Assembly: GCF_006442315.1 (NCBI RefSeq)
Contig: NZ_VFVY01000010.1
Span: 62,001-126,000 of the forward strand
Origin: Mesorhizobium sp. B2-3-4
GTDB taxonomy: Bacteria > Pseudomonadota > Alphaproteobacteria > Rhizobiales > Rhizobiaceae
Length of the DNA: 64,000 nt
Reading direction: 5' to 3'
The position numbers and the translations under genes are program-made. Below the pieces are notes generated by a model. The model was not told the origin of the DNA. It did no database searches and saw only the letters and a list, made by a program, of their open reading frames with translations. Below are positions 47,301 to 55,683 of this stretch, piece by piece. The number at the start of each line of letters is the position of its first letter. Position 1 is the stretch's first letter.

Positions 47301-50300
47301 GCTCGAGGCCGACCTTCTGACTGTCAGCGGCCACGTCAACAACCACGCGGAACGGCTCGTCCAGGAGCGTTCGACCCTGTCGAAGGCCCTCGAGGACGAT
47401 CTTGCCAAGCTCGCCGAAAGCCGGTCCAGCATCGACGGTCTGGTCGCCGGCCAGGTCGAGAAGCTGGCGGAAGGCCGCGATGTCCTCAAGCGCGCACTGG
47501 AAGCCGACCTTGCCAAGCTGGCCGAAAGCCGCTCGAGCATCGATGGCCTGGTCGCCGGCCAAGTCGAGAAGCTGGCGGAAGGCCGCGATGTCCTCAAGCG
47601 CGCACTGGAAGCCGACCTTGCCAAGCTCGCCGAAAGCCGCTCGAGCATCGATGGCCTGGTCGCCGGCCAAGTCGAGAAGCTTGCCGAGGGCCGCGACATT
47701 CTCAAGCGCGCGCTCGAAGCCGACTTGCAGAAGCTGACCGAAAGCCGCGGCGATATCGACGACATCATCGCCGGGCATGTCGGCAAGCTGGCCGAAGGCC
47801 GCAATATGCTGAGCCGCGCGCTTGAAGACGATCTCGGCAAACTCACCGAGACCCGCAAGGACGTCGATCGCTCGCTGTCGGGCCATATCGACCAGATCGC
47901 CGCCAGGAGCACCGACATCTCTGCCGCGATCGCCGCCGACGTCGACAAGATCGAGCAGGCGTTCAGCCGCCAGACCGGCATCATCGAGGAGCGCGCCGGC
48001 ACCATGGAGCGTGCGCTGTCGACCGGTGTCGACAACGTCCGCTCCGTGCTCGAGAAGAGCGCGGTCTTCGTCGCCGGTGCCTTGCGCGAAAAGGTGCTGG
48101 AAGTCACCAGCACCTTGCACGAACAGGCCGGTGCCGCCTTCAGCGACGCCGACCGCAAGATCGCCGAGCGTGCCGAACAGACGTCCGCCGCCCTGCTCGC
48201 CCGGGCCGAGGATATCGCCCGCACCTTCGAGGAGGCCGATCGCCGCTTGCATGCCCGCGCGGAAGATACGTCCAACGCCCTGCTCGCCCGCGCCGACGAC
48301 ACCTCCAGCTCGCTGCTGGCCCGTGCCCATGAAACGGCCGATCAGCTGGCTGCCCGCGCTGGCGAGATCGCCGGCACCTTCGATATGGCGGACCAGAAAA
48401 TGGCCGCTCGCGCCCAGGCAACCACCGATCAACTGGCAGCGCGCGCCCAGGCGACGACCGACCAGTTGGCTGCCAGGGCCCAGGACACCGCCGATCACCT
48501 GGCCGCCCGTGCAAGCGAGATTGCCGGCACCTTCGACGCGGCCGACCAGAAGCTGGTCGCCCGCGCGGTGGAAACCGCACAGTCGCTGGCCGCTCGCGCC
48601 GGCGACATTCTGCGCAACTTCGAAAGCGCCGACCAGCGGCTCGGCATGCGCATCGGCGAATCCGCCGAGGCACTTGCCGCCCGCGCCTCGGACCTCGGCC
48701 GCATCTTCGATGCCGCCGACCAGCAGCTGGTCTCGCGCATCGCCGAAGGGTCGGACGCGCTGTCGAGCCGTGCGTCCGAGATCGGCCGTATCTTCGACGA
48801 CGCCGACCAGCGCCTGGTTTCGCGCATCGCCGACAGCACCTCGACGATCGGCGAGCATGCACAGACCATCGTCGGTGCCTTCGCCAGCACCGAGCAGAGG
48901 GTCGCCGATCGCGCCCGCCAGACTGGCCAGGAACTGGCCGTGCATGCCCGCGAGATCGAGCAGGCACTTGCTGGCGCCGACGAGCGTCTGGCATCGAGCG
49001 CGGCGGCCGCGGCCGCCCGTGTGGAAGAGCAGATCGCCGGCGTCGAGAATAGGCTTGCCTACACTGCCGAGACGATGGGTCAGAGGCTCAACGAGCAGGT
49101 GTCGACCGCCGAGGCGCAACTCGTATCGCGCGCCAATGTGATCGCGGAGACCTTCACCGCCGTCGGCCAGCATATCGGCCAGAGCACCAACGACGCCGCC
49201 AAGACGATCGGAGCCAACACCCGCGAGCTCAACACCATGCTCGCGGCGCGGTCCGCCGAAATGTCGAAGATCCTCGACGAAACCGCGCGGCCTTTGGTCG
49301 AGCGCTTCGCCCAGGGCGGCTCGGAACTGCAAAAGAGCATGGAAGAGGTCACCGAACGCGCCACCGAGAAGCTGCGCAGCGAGAACGCGGCTTTGGTCAA
49401 CGCGCTCGCCAGCCGCACCGCCGAAACCTTGTCGGCGGTCGAGGGCGCCCGTTCGTCCCTCTCCGACAGCGTCGCCGATCTCATCGGCCGCATGACCAAG
49501 TCCAGCTCGCAGCTCGGTCAGCTCATCGAGCAGGCCGCGGTCAATCTCGGCCAGGTCGATGAACGCCTGACCGGCAGCACCCAAAGCTTCGCGGCGACGA
49601 CCGAAAAGGCGGCGCAGACCTTCGCCAGCTCGGCGCGTCTGGTCGATTCGAACACGACGAGGCTGACGGAACTATCCTCGTCGACCTTGCGCGAAGTCGC
49701 TTCGATCGCCACCAAGTTCGATGAACACAGCCGCCTGCTCGCCGGCGCTTCGGACCTCCTGAGCTCGGCCCAGAGTAACCTCGAGCACACGCTGGAAAGG
49801 CAGTCGTCGCTCGAGGATCTCGCCGTCGGCCTGGTCAAGAAGTCGGAAGATCTCGAAAGGGTCATGCGCTCTTTCGAGAACCTCGTCGGCCAGACGCTGC
49901 AGAACGCCGAAGGCAAGACGCTGGAGTCGGCCGACAAGATCCGCAACGCCATCACGGAAGTCGTCGAGTCGGCAACCAGGCGCTTCGCCGATGCGACCGA
50001 GGAAATGCGGCGCACCGCCGGCTCGATCAAGAGCGAACTCGACCTCACCCGGGCCGAGCTCAAGAAAGGCGTCATCGAGATGCCGGAAGAGGCCAAGGAA
50101 TCGACCTCGGCCATCCGCCGCGCCGTTTCCGAACAGATCAACGCCTTGAAGGAGCTTTCGGATATCGTCGCGAAGTCCGGTCGCGGTGGCGACTCTTCGG
50201 AGCCGCGCCCCTTGCGCCCGGCGCCGCAGGCTCCGGCGGCACGCGCCGCCGAGCCGCCACGCCGCGCCCCGGCGCCGCAGGCTGACCTGCGCCCACCGCA

Positions 50301-50868
50301 GGCCCCTCTGGGCGGCGCGGGACTGCGCGGCACGCTCGATCTGGAGCGCCCGGCGGAGGCGGCACCGCGCCAGCGGGCAGCCGACGCCAACACCCGCGCG
50401 CCGCAAGGTGGCTGGGTGCGGGATCTGCTGACCGCGGCGTCCAACGAGGCCGACCTCAGGCCGGCGGCCCCTTCGGCGCCTGCCGAAGCGCCGCGTGCGG
50501 CCCCTGCCCAGCGTTCGCCGCTGCACGTCGTGGAATCGCTGAACTCTCTGTCCGTCGACATCGCGCGGGCCATCGACCACGACGCCTCGATCGAGTTGTG
50601 GAACCGCTACAGGCGCGGCGAGCGCGACGTGTTTACGCGCCGCCTCTACACGCTGAAGGGCCAGCAGACCTTCGACGAGATCCGCCGCAAGTACCAGGCC
50701 GAGGCCGAATTCCGCGCCGCCGTCGACCGCTACTGCGACGACTTCGAGAAGCTGCTCAAGGATGTCTCGCGCAACGACCGCGACAACATCATGGCGCAGA
50801 CCTATCTCACCTCGGACACCGGCAAGGTCTACACCATGCTGGCCCATGCCAGCGGCCGTCTCCACTGA
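44308..50868 (+). CDS. Giant polar scaffold protein, GPR/RgsE type
   Basis: 2186-residue protein. Residues 1-135 are acidic then Pro/Ala-rich; two membrane helices lie at about residues 137-158 and 179-200; about 1750 residues of Ala/Glu/Arg-rich helical repeats follow (apolipoprotein/coiled-coil-like, many IDGLVAGQVEKLAEGRD units and LAARAxDxAxxF units); a Pro/Ala-rich linker (about 2015-2110) leads to a conserved C-terminal domain (SIELWNRYRRGERDVFTRRLYTLKGQQTFDEIRRKY). This plan and size match Agrobacterium GPR, which forms a ring at the growing pole, and Sinorhizobium RgsE. Its relation to those is an inference from layout and remembered family traits; I could not align them. Start at 44308, after a weak AAGG. 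Confidence 0.82.
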   Translation: MAKKPTTNTRTLDSDVARELEKALDLDLSGDTGSGDLDIAASMEDLEAQISQAADELAREGRNQQPAPVAAAPVVNQAQAAKSAPKAKPAELRPAELRPVETRNGGQPAGFAPANDDRQKDYKTLLHSLNRRASNTIYWVIAFVSLAWIAGAGGLANLLFGPSIWRISTLDQFFARPELIGLAVAAIVPVILFWAFAAMIRRAQDMRIAAQSMTEVAFRLTEPENMAQDRVMMIGQAVRREVAAMGEGIERTLARAVELETLVHSEVNQIERSYSENETRIRSLVDGLGSEREAVVSHAERVRASIAGAHETLRDEIGAASDIIRDSILNASTKLSMTITNSGDTLIDRINESSMSIFDSVEGRLDNITDRLSTSGEAFASLLDTRIAKLTDTTDGLTRSLTDLLDDRTTGMVSLLGGAARTLSSEFEASLNGIERTLAERGQALISEFQTRAEALDTGTQKLNAALEARARQINETLVERAREIAHTFAESKDTLSAMIDQGKTQIGADMADIVTSTSSMLEARASDFAGRMEAARHVVSRSFDSDIQRLADARVGIEEAVENHSRKLSESRERMAAAMQADLAKFAEGRAGIDAAVTNQVQKLAEGRGLIARALEEDLRKVNESRAAIDASLGSHLERLEEGRNRLSLALNEDSGKLVQARTIIDEMVAGHVGKLAEGRNILSRALEADLGKLSDSRAGIDGLVAGQVEKIAEGRAVLAKALENDIAGIKSLIEAHSAKLAEDRTQLGRSLESDLSGIRGLIDSHSGRLAEDRGLLSQTLEADLAKLAESRSSIDGLVAGQVEKLAEGRDILKRALESDLNTIKNVISSQSDRLAEDRGQLSRVLEADLQNVNSVISDHMNKLVQDRSTLSKALEDDLAKLAESRSGIDGLVAGQVEKLAEGRDILRRALEADLNTVRNTVADQSQKLVDDRAQFARALEADLETVNSLVNSHSDRLAQERSTLSKALEADLDTVGGHVNSHTERLAQDRSTLSRALEADLLTVSGHVNNHAERLVQERSTLSKALEDDLAKLAESRSSIDGLVAGQVEKLAEGRDVLKRALEADLAKLAESRSSIDGLVAGQVEKLAEGRDVLKRALEADLAKLAESRSSIDGLVAGQVEKLAEGRDILKRALEADLQKLTESRGDIDDIIAGHVGKLAEGRNMLSRALEDDLGKLTETRKDVDRSLSGHIDQIAARSTDISAAIAADVDKIEQAFSRQTGIIEERAGTMERALSTGVDNVRSVLEKSAVFVAGALREKVLEVTSTLHEQAGAAFSDADRKIAERAEQTSAALLARAEDIARTFEEADRRLHARAEDTSNALLARADDTSSSLLARAHETADQLAARAGEIAGTFDMADQKMAARAQATTDQLAARAQATTDQLAARAQDTADHLAARASEIAGTFDAADQKLVARAVETAQSLAARAGDILRNFESADQRLGMRIGESAEALAARASDLGRIFDAADQQLVSRIAEGSDALSSRASEIGRIFDDADQRLVSRIADSTSTIGEHAQTIVGAFASTEQRVADRARQTGQELAVHAREIEQALAGADERLASSAAAAAARVEEQIAGVENRLAYTAETMGQRLNEQVSTAEAQLVSRANVIAETFTAVGQHIGQSTNDAAKTIGANTRELNTMLAARSAEMSKILDETARPLVERFAQGGSELQKSMEEVTERATEKLRSENAALVNALASRTAETLSAVEGARSSLSDSVADLIGRMTKSSSQLGQLIEQAAVNLGQVDERLTGSTQSFAATTEKAAQTFASSARLVDSNTTRLTELSSSTLREVASIATKFDEHSRLLAGASDLLSSAQSNLEHTLERQSSLEDLAVGLVKKSEDLERVMRSFENLVGQTLQNAEGKTLESADKIRNAITEVVESATRRFADATEEMRRTAGSIKSELDLTRAELKKGVIEMPEEAKESTSAIRRAVSEQINALKELSDIVAKSGRGGDSSEPRPLRPAPQAPAARAAEPPRRAPAPQADLRPPQAPLGGAGLRGTLDLERPAEAAPRQRAADANTRAPQGGWVRDLLTAASNEADLRPAAPSAPAEAPRAAPAQRSPLHVVESLNSLSVDIARAIDHDASIELWNRYRRGERDVFTRRLYTLKGQQTFDEIRRKYQAEAEFRAAVDRYCDDFEKLLKDVSRNDRDNIMAQTYLTSDTGKVYTMLAHASGRLH
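47401..47724 (+). repeat. Three 108-bp tandem repeats in the GPR/RgsE-like gene
   Basis: Units at 47401-47508, 47509-47616 and 47617-47724 encode LAKLAESRSSIDGLVAGQ-type 36-residue units (protein residues 1032-1139). The second and third units are almost identical in DNA over their first 80 bases, and the first and second over their last 55, so the array was recently duplicated or converted. Further diverged units flank it on both sides. Confidence 0.9.
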
Positions 50869-50893
50869 GCGGCCGACGAGCTGAAAAACAAGG

Positions 50894-50917
50894 AAGGCGG
50901 GATTTATCTCCCGCCTT
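50894..50917 (+). promoter_or_regulatory. Hairpin abutting the exonuclease start codon
   Basis: AAGGCGGGA (50894-50902) pairs with TCCCGCCTT (50909-50917); the ATG begins at 50918. The only purine-rich stretch, AAGG, lies at 50890-50893 just before the stem. The element may end the upstream message or tune translation of the exonuclease. Confidence 0.6.
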
Positions 50918-51532
50918 ATGAAGACGGCAATCATCTTCGACTGCGAATTCCTCTGCCTCGAGGGCTCACAACGCAGATTCTGGTGCGCGGCGCACGATCC
51001 CGATCCAATCATCGCGCAGATAGGTGCGGTCAGGCTCGGCCTCGAAGGCGATTTTCCCGTGCTGGACACGCATAAAGCCTATGTCAGACCGGTCGACCGG
51101 TTTGGCCGGAAATACGCGCTTGATCCATTCTTCACGGGGCTGACCGGCATCACCGAGGAGATCGTCGAGGCCCAGGGCGTCGGGCTGGAAGAGGCGCTCG
51201 CCGACGTCGATCGGTTTTCCGCAGGAGCGCGATTCTGGTCCTGGGGCAAGGACGAGTTGAACATGGTCGCCATCAGTTGCTATGTCGCCGGCATCGAGCC
51301 TTCCATCCCAGCCACGCGCTTCGACAACGCCGTCAAGCTGCTGATCGCGGCCGGCATGCCGATCGAGGACCTGGCAAGGACGCCGAGCAACAAGCTCGCG
51401 GACTATTATGGCGTCGAACACCCGCCCCTGCGGGGCCATGATGCGCTCGATGACGCGCTGTCCCTAACCTATACGCTGCAGCATCCGATGCGGGCTGGAA
51501 AGCTGCTGCCCGATATCTTCGAGCGCGTATAG
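50918..51532 (+). CDS. DnaQ-like 3'-5' exonuclease
   Basis: 204-residue DEDDh-fold exonuclease. Exo I FDCEF (residues 7-11) gives the first Asp and Glu; Exo II lies in the FWSWGKDELNMV region (about residues 105-116); Exo III is HDALDDALS with His at about 173 and Asp 178. Similar to RNase T/oligoribonuclease-class proteins or DNA proofreading relatives; the substrate is not decided. Its start codon touches a hairpin. The gene ends 1 bp before the convergent tetR. Confidence 0.88.
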   Translation: MKTAIIFDCEFLCLEGSQRRFWCAAHDPDPIIAQIGAVRLGLEGDFPVLDTHKAYVRPVDRFGRKYALDPFFTGLTGITEEIVEAQGVGLEEALADVDRFSAGARFWSWGKDELNMVAISCYVAGIEPSIPATRFDNAVKLLIAAGMPIEDLARTPSNKLADYYGVEHPPLRGHDALDDALSLTYTLQHPMRAGKLLPDIFERV

Positions 51533-51533
51533 C

Positions 51534-52172
51534 CTAGGCGGCGGCTTTGGGATTGCCGTCGGCAAGGTAGAGGCTGACCAGCCGGATCAGCTCGCTTTGT
51601 ACAAGGGGGTCCGCCAACATGCCACGGCGCGCGGCATTGTGAATCACACCGTCTATCGCATCTGAAATGATGAGAGCGGCGGTGCGGTCGGCCTCGCCAC
51701 GCCGGCCATTTCGGCAGGCGGCTACGGCCTCTTCATAGTAGCCGAGATACTCAATCTCGAATTCGCTGTTGGGATTGCCGTAGTCGCCCGAGCCTGGCGC
51801 CTCATCGAGCAGCACCCTGTGCAATCCGGGATGGATGCCATGAGCCGCGACCATCGCGCGAACAAGGTTAGCCACGAATTGAACTGGCGACAGCCCGTCA
51901 GCCCTGGATTCCCGCATCACAGCGAGACAGTCATCGAGGTGCCGCCGGCGGATGGCGTCGACCAGCGAGAGCTTGTCTGGAAAATACTGGTAGAGCGAAC
52001 CAATGCTGACACCGGCCAGGTCCGCGACCCTGTTGGTCGTGAATCCGGCCCATCCTTCATCGCTCAAAATGCGAGTACCAGCCTCCAGGATCGTTTCGAC
52101 CGTCGCGCGGGAACGGGCCTGTCGTGGCTCCTTGCGCATCTCCGGCCGCTGTTTGGCAACGCGAGTAGACAT
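51534..52172 (-). CDS. TetR-family transcriptional repressor
   Basis: 212-residue regulator. The N-terminal helix-turn-helix is at about residues 20-66: ATVETILEAGTRILSDEGW, TTNRVADLAGVSIGSLYQYFPDKLSLVDAI. The C-terminal part is a typical ligand/dimer domain of unknown effector. GGAGGATCCT precedes the ATG. A 25-bp palindrome in the gap to the divergent DinB gene is its likely operator. Confidence 0.92.
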   Translation of the reverse strand: MSTRVAKQRPEMRKEPRQARSRATVETILEAGTRILSDEGWAGFTTNRVADLAGVSIGSLYQYFPDKLSLVDAIRRRHLDDCLAVMRESRADGLSPVQFVANLVRAMVAAHGIHPGLHRVLLDEAPGSGDYGNPNSEFEIEYLGYYEEAVAACRNGRRGEADRTAALIISDAIDGVIHNAARRGMLADPLVQSELIRLVSLYLADGNPKAAA

Positions 52173-52183
52173 AGGATCCTCCG

Positions 52184-52208
52184 TAATGTGAGTAGATTAC
52201 TCGCATTA
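52184..52208. promoter_or_regulatory. TetR-type operator palindrome
   Basis: TAATGTGAGTA-gat-TACTCGCATTA: two 11-bp arms with one mismatch, 3-bp centre, lying 12 bp before tetR and 28 bp before the DinB start in the short divergent gap. Size and place fit a TetR dimer site that represses both genes. Confidence 0.75.
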
Positions 52209-52235
52209 CGTCACCTTAGAAAGGCAGCCATCGGC

Positions 52236-52754
52236 ATGTTGCTCCAGAAACTCTATGCCTATCACGCTTGGGCCAACAATGACCTGTTCCACAAATTGGC
52301 GACCCTGGACCAGGACAGGCACAAGGCCGAGCTGCACACCGCCTTGCGGCTGGTCAACCACTATCATGTCGTAGCCCGAATCTTCGCCGCGCACCTGACC
52401 GGCGCGCCGCATGGCTATACGTCCGACAACACGGACGGGACGCCAACGCTGAGCGAGCTGCGCGCCGCCGTGGCATCCTCCGATCAATGGTATCTTGATT
52501 ATGTTCGCGGCGTCTCACCCGGAGATCTGACGCAAGCCGTCGCCTTCACGTTCACCGACGGCGACAAGGGCTACATGACCAGGGAGGAAATGCTGACCCA
52601 TGTAGCCTTGCACGGGGGCTATCACCGGGGCGAAATTGGCCGGATCCTCTGGCAACTTTCCATTACCCCGCCCTGGGACACCTTTGCCGTTCATCTTCAC
52701 CAGACCGAGCCGACACGCCGTCAGCGGGGCACCCAGCAGTCCGTGCCGGCATAG
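52236..52754 (+). CDS. DinB family protein
   Basis: 172-residue four-helix bundle. Metal ligands fit His in NHYHVV (about residue 44-46), and HVALHGGYHRGE (about residues 122-133) with the DinB H-x3-H-type pair. Family members are mycothiol/bacillithiol transferases or DNA-damage-linked proteins; the function here is unknown. AAAGGCAG lies before the ATG. Divergent to and probably repressed by the TetR gene. Confidence 0.88.
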   Translation: MLLQKLYAYHAWANNDLFHKLATLDQDRHKAELHTALRLVNHYHVVARIFAAHLTGAPHGYTSDNTDGTPTLSELRAAVASSDQWYLDYVRGVSPGDLTQAVAFTFTDGDKGYMTREEMLTHVALHGGYHRGEIGRILWQLSITPPWDTFAVHLHQTEPTRRQRGTQQSVPA

Positions 52755-52789
52755 GTAGCTGTTTCGCGATACTTTGGAGCCTGACTGGT

Positions 52790-53443
52790 TCAGATCTGCG
52801 ATTCGGTCCAGCGAACGATTTGCCTGGCCGCGTCGCCGAAGGCCGCGTCGAGCGCGCCGACATAGGCCGGGTTGCCGCTGCCCGATACCGGTGCGGATGC
52901 GGTGAAGCTCTTGGAAGCCCTCACTTCGCCGTTGCGATCGTTGAGCAGGCGCACGAACAGGTCGACCTCGGCATGTTCACCGCCATTGACGCGCACCTCG
53001 AAGGACCGGACCTCGACGATCACCTGATAGTCGATCGCCAGCCCCTCGCCCGGCTTGCCGACTCCGGCAAAGCTGCCTGAACGCTGGAAGGTCTCAGCCA
53101 GCCGAGCCTGCACGATCAGCGGCAGGCGGTCGGCCCACTGGGCGCCCTTCAGATACTGGATCGAGCGGTCGGAGGGTTTGATGACGATGTTCTGGCTGTC
53201 CAATGCCTTGAGCGCCGAAGGCTGGGCGATCAGGATTTGCTTGCGGCTATGGCCGTGCGCGTCGACCGATGGCGCCGTCAGTTCGAACGTATCGAGGGGA
53301 GCGGGCTTGCCGCCCAACGCCGCACAACCGGCAACGGCCAGGACAAACAGCAGCGCCGCAGCCGATTTCAACCCGCTTGTTCCAAGCCTACTCAACGTCA
53401 CGCGTGATCCCCGTTGTCCCCGGATACTAAGATCAACCCGCAT
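52790..53443 (-). CDS. ABC-type transport auxiliary lipoprotein (MlaD-linked, PqiC-like)
   Basis: 217-residue lipoprotein with lipobox (VLAVAGC, Cys at about residue 40) after a long charged N-region. The mature part matches the ABC-transport auxiliary family (PqiC/YmbA-like): LIAQPSALKALDSQNIVIK, LPLIVQARLAETFQRSGSF, VFVRLL-type strands and RQIVRWTE. Outer-membrane anchored partner in lipid transport. Fourth gene of the Mla-like operon, 38 bp after mlaD. Confidence 0.85.
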   Translation of the reverse strand: MRVDLSIRGQRGSRVTLSRLGTSGLKSAAALLFVLAVAGCAALGGKPAPLDTFELTAPSVDAHGHSRKQILIAQPSALKALDSQNIVIKPSDRSIQYLKGAQWADRLPLIVQARLAETFQRSGSFAGVGKPGEGLAIDYQVIVEVRSFEVRVNGGEHAEVDLFVRLLNDRNGEVRASKSFTASAPVSGSGNPAYVGALDAAFGDAARQIVRWTESQI

Positions 53444-53481
53444 TCACGAGCCCTTGTTCTTGCGGCGGGCCGGCGCCGAAG

Positions 53482-54855
53482 TCAACGCCGCGCCCTGCCG
53501 TCGAATTGCCGAACCTCGCCGTCGCCACCCGAAAGGATGCGCTGCGGATTGCGGCTGAGATCCGTCACCGCCTCTTCGATGCGGTTGATCGAGCGGCGGC
53601 TGTCCTGGACGAGCGCCTCGACATTCTGCAAACCCTGGCCCGAGAAGCGCGCCAGATTGTCGGTGATGACCCCCAGGCGCGCATTCAGCGTATCGGCGAC
53701 CTGCTTGAAGGATTTGAGCGTATCCCTGGCGTCGGCCATCACGCCATCGGCCTGTCCCGAGCCGAGCAGCTTGTCGACCTTGGCGAGGATGCCGTCGACC
53801 CGCACCGAGGCGTCGTTGAGCCGCTGCGCCAATTGCTTGGCATCCTTGATTGTCTGGTCGATGTCGTCGGCCCGGTTGGCGATCTTGCCGGTCACCTCGG
53901 CTATGTCGGCGGCGGCCTTGTCGGCGCTGTCGCTGGCCTTCTTGATATTGGCCAGCGCTTCGCGCACCTGCGCCGGGTCGATGCCGTCGAGCACACCGTC
54001 GACCTTGGCCAGCGTACCTTGCGTCTGCTTGGCGAAATCGTTGACCGAGCCCACCGCCGTATCGACGTTCTTGATCACGCCATCCAGTTGCTGCGAGGTT
54101 TGCTTGAGATTCCCCGTCACCGCATCGACATTGGCAACGATGCTCTTGATCTTGTCCTTGTCGACGGCATTGAGCAGGCCTTCCGCCGCCTTCAACGTGC
54201 CGTCGAGCTTGCCGGAAACGCCCTTGAGTTCGTCCGACAGCGCGCTGACGGCGGACAGGAATTTGTCGATGCCGTCGGAATTCTTCGCCAGCGCATCGGA
54301 GAACGTCTGCACGTTCTGCACCGTCTGCGTCAGCGGGCCGCGGACGTCCTTGGTGAAGCCTTCCAGCTCCGTCAGCACCTTGTCGGCGCGGGTGAAGATG
54401 TTCTGCGCAGTCTGCAGCAGATTGGTCACGGCCGAAGGGTTGGCGACGATCTCCGCGACCTTGCCTTCCTTCTCGGCCTGGTCGAGCAGCTTCACTTCCT
54501 TGGGATCGGCGCCCTTGAGCTCGATATTGGCCTGCCCGGTCAGGCCGGCAAGGCCGATGTCGGCCTGTGTCGACTTGGTGATCGGCGTCATCCGGTCGAT
54601 CTCGGTGTCGGCGATGGCGACAGTCGGATTGTCGACGTCGATATAGACGCGTTTGACGTCGCCGACCTTGACGCCGTTGAACAGCACGAAACTGCCGCGG
54701 CCGAGACCCGAGGCCGAGCCGGGAATGCGCACGCGCAACAGCGTCGTCTCGCCCCTGTCGCCGATTGCGGCCGTCCAATAGACGAAACCGAACGCCGCCA
54801 GGATCGCAACCAGCGTGAAAATGCCGACAATGACGTAGTTGGCTCTGGTTTCCAT
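53482..54855 (-). CDS. mlaD: MlaD/MCE-domain substrate-binding protein
   Basis: 457-residue protein with one N-terminal helix (residues 7-27, NYVIVGIFTLVAILAAFGFVY), the MCE domain at about residues 38-115 (VRIPGSASGLGRGSFVLFNGVKVGDVKRVYID), then about 340 residues of Ala/Lys/Asp-rich predicted helix. This C-terminal extension is much longer than the 183-residue E. coli MlaD and may form a barrel or tunnel, as in PqiB/YebT-type MCE proteins. Lies 14 bp after mlaF. Confidence 0.92.
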   Translation of the reverse strand: METRANYVIVGIFTLVAILAAFGFVYWTAAIGDRGETTLLRVRIPGSASGLGRGSFVLFNGVKVGDVKRVYIDVDNPTVAIADTEIDRMTPITKSTQADIGLAGLTGQANIELKGADPKEVKLLDQAEKEGKVAEIVANPSAVTNLLQTAQNIFTRADKVLTELEGFTKDVRGPLTQTVQNVQTFSDALAKNSDGIDKFLSAVSALSDELKGVSGKLDGTLKAAEGLLNAVDKDKIKSIVANVDAVTGNLKQTSQQLDGVIKNVDTAVGSVNDFAKQTQGTLAKVDGVLDGIDPAQVREALANIKKASDSADKAAADIAEVTGKIANRADDIDQTIKDAKQLAQRLNDASVRVDGILAKVDKLLGSGQADGVMADARDTLKSFKQVADTLNARLGVITDNLARFSGQGLQNVEALVQDSRRSINRIEEAVTDLSRNPQRILSGGDGEVRQFDGRARR

Positions 54856-54869
54856 TGCTTCACTTATGG

Positions 54870-55679
54870 CTATGCGCGCGCCGCAAGATCAAGCTGCCGG
54901 GCGCGTTTTCCGCGGAAATAGGACTTTACCCACGGTTCCTCGCTCTTCAGCATGTCGTCGATGGTGCCTTCGACCAGCACCTTTTTCTTCCCGAGCACCG
55001 CCACGTGGTCGCAGGCGGTAAACAGCGTATCGAGATCGTGGGTCACCATGTAGACCGTCAGATCCATGGTGTCGCGCAGCTTGACGACGAGCTCGTCGAA
55101 CTCGGCCGCGCTGATTGGATCGAGGCCCGACGTCGGCTCGTCGAGAAAGACGATGTCGGGATCGAGCGCCAGCGCCCTGGCAAGCGCCGCACGCTTGATC
55201 ATACCGCCGGAGAGCTCCGAGGGGAATTTCTGCGCCGCATCCCGCGGCAGTCCGACCAGCTCGATCTTGAGCAGCGCCAGCTCGTCCATCAGTTTCCTCG
55301 GTAGGTCGAGATATTCGCGCATCGGCACCTGCACGTTCTCCATGACGGTCAGCGCCGAAAACAGCGCACCGTGCTGGAACAACACGCCAAGACGCATGTC
55401 GATGCGCAGCCGCTCGATATCGCTTGCCTTGTCGACATCGACGTCGAAAAGCTTGATCGTTCCCGACTGCTTGGGCATCAATCCGAGAATGGTTCGCAGC
55501 AGGACCGACTTGCCAGCACCCGAAGCACCGACAAAACCAAGGATTTCGCCGCGTTTGATGTCGAGCGACAGCTTGTCGAGGATCAGCTTGTCGCCAATGG
55601 CAACGGTGACGTCGTGCACCGACAGCACGATCTCGCTCTCATCCTCATGCTCCAGCTTGATCCCATTGCCTTTCGTCAT
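54870..55679 (-). CDS. mlaF: MlaF-type ABC transporter ATPase
   Basis: 269-residue ATPase. Walker A GASGAGKS (residues 51-58), signature LSGGMIKRAALARAL, Walker B IVFLDEPTSGLDP, and the Mla-type start IVLSVHDVTVAIGDKLILDKL. It drives lipid movement through MlaE. ATG at 55679 lies 4 bp after the mlaE stop; a longer frame overlapping mlaE is not used. Confidence 0.95.
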   Translation of the reverse strand: MTKGNGIKLEHEDESEIVLSVHDVTVAIGDKLILDKLSLDIKRGEILGFVGASGAGKSVLLRTILGLMPKQSGTIKLFDVDVDKASDIERLRIDMRLGVLFQHGALFSALTVMENVQVPMREYLDLPRKLMDELALLKIELVGLPRDAAQKFPSELSGGMIKRAALARALALDPDIVFLDEPTSGLDPISAAEFDELVVKLRDTMDLTVYMVTHDLDTLFTACDHVAVLGKKKVLVEGTIDDMLKSEEPWVKSYFRGKRARQLDLAARA

Positions 55680-55683
55680 CCGG

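Noticed and set aside
46882..49584. 900-residue open frame on the minus strand opposite the giant growth-pole gene
   Set aside because: It mirrors the repetitive GC-rich plus-strand gene; low-complexity shadow with no domain, RBS or conserved motif.
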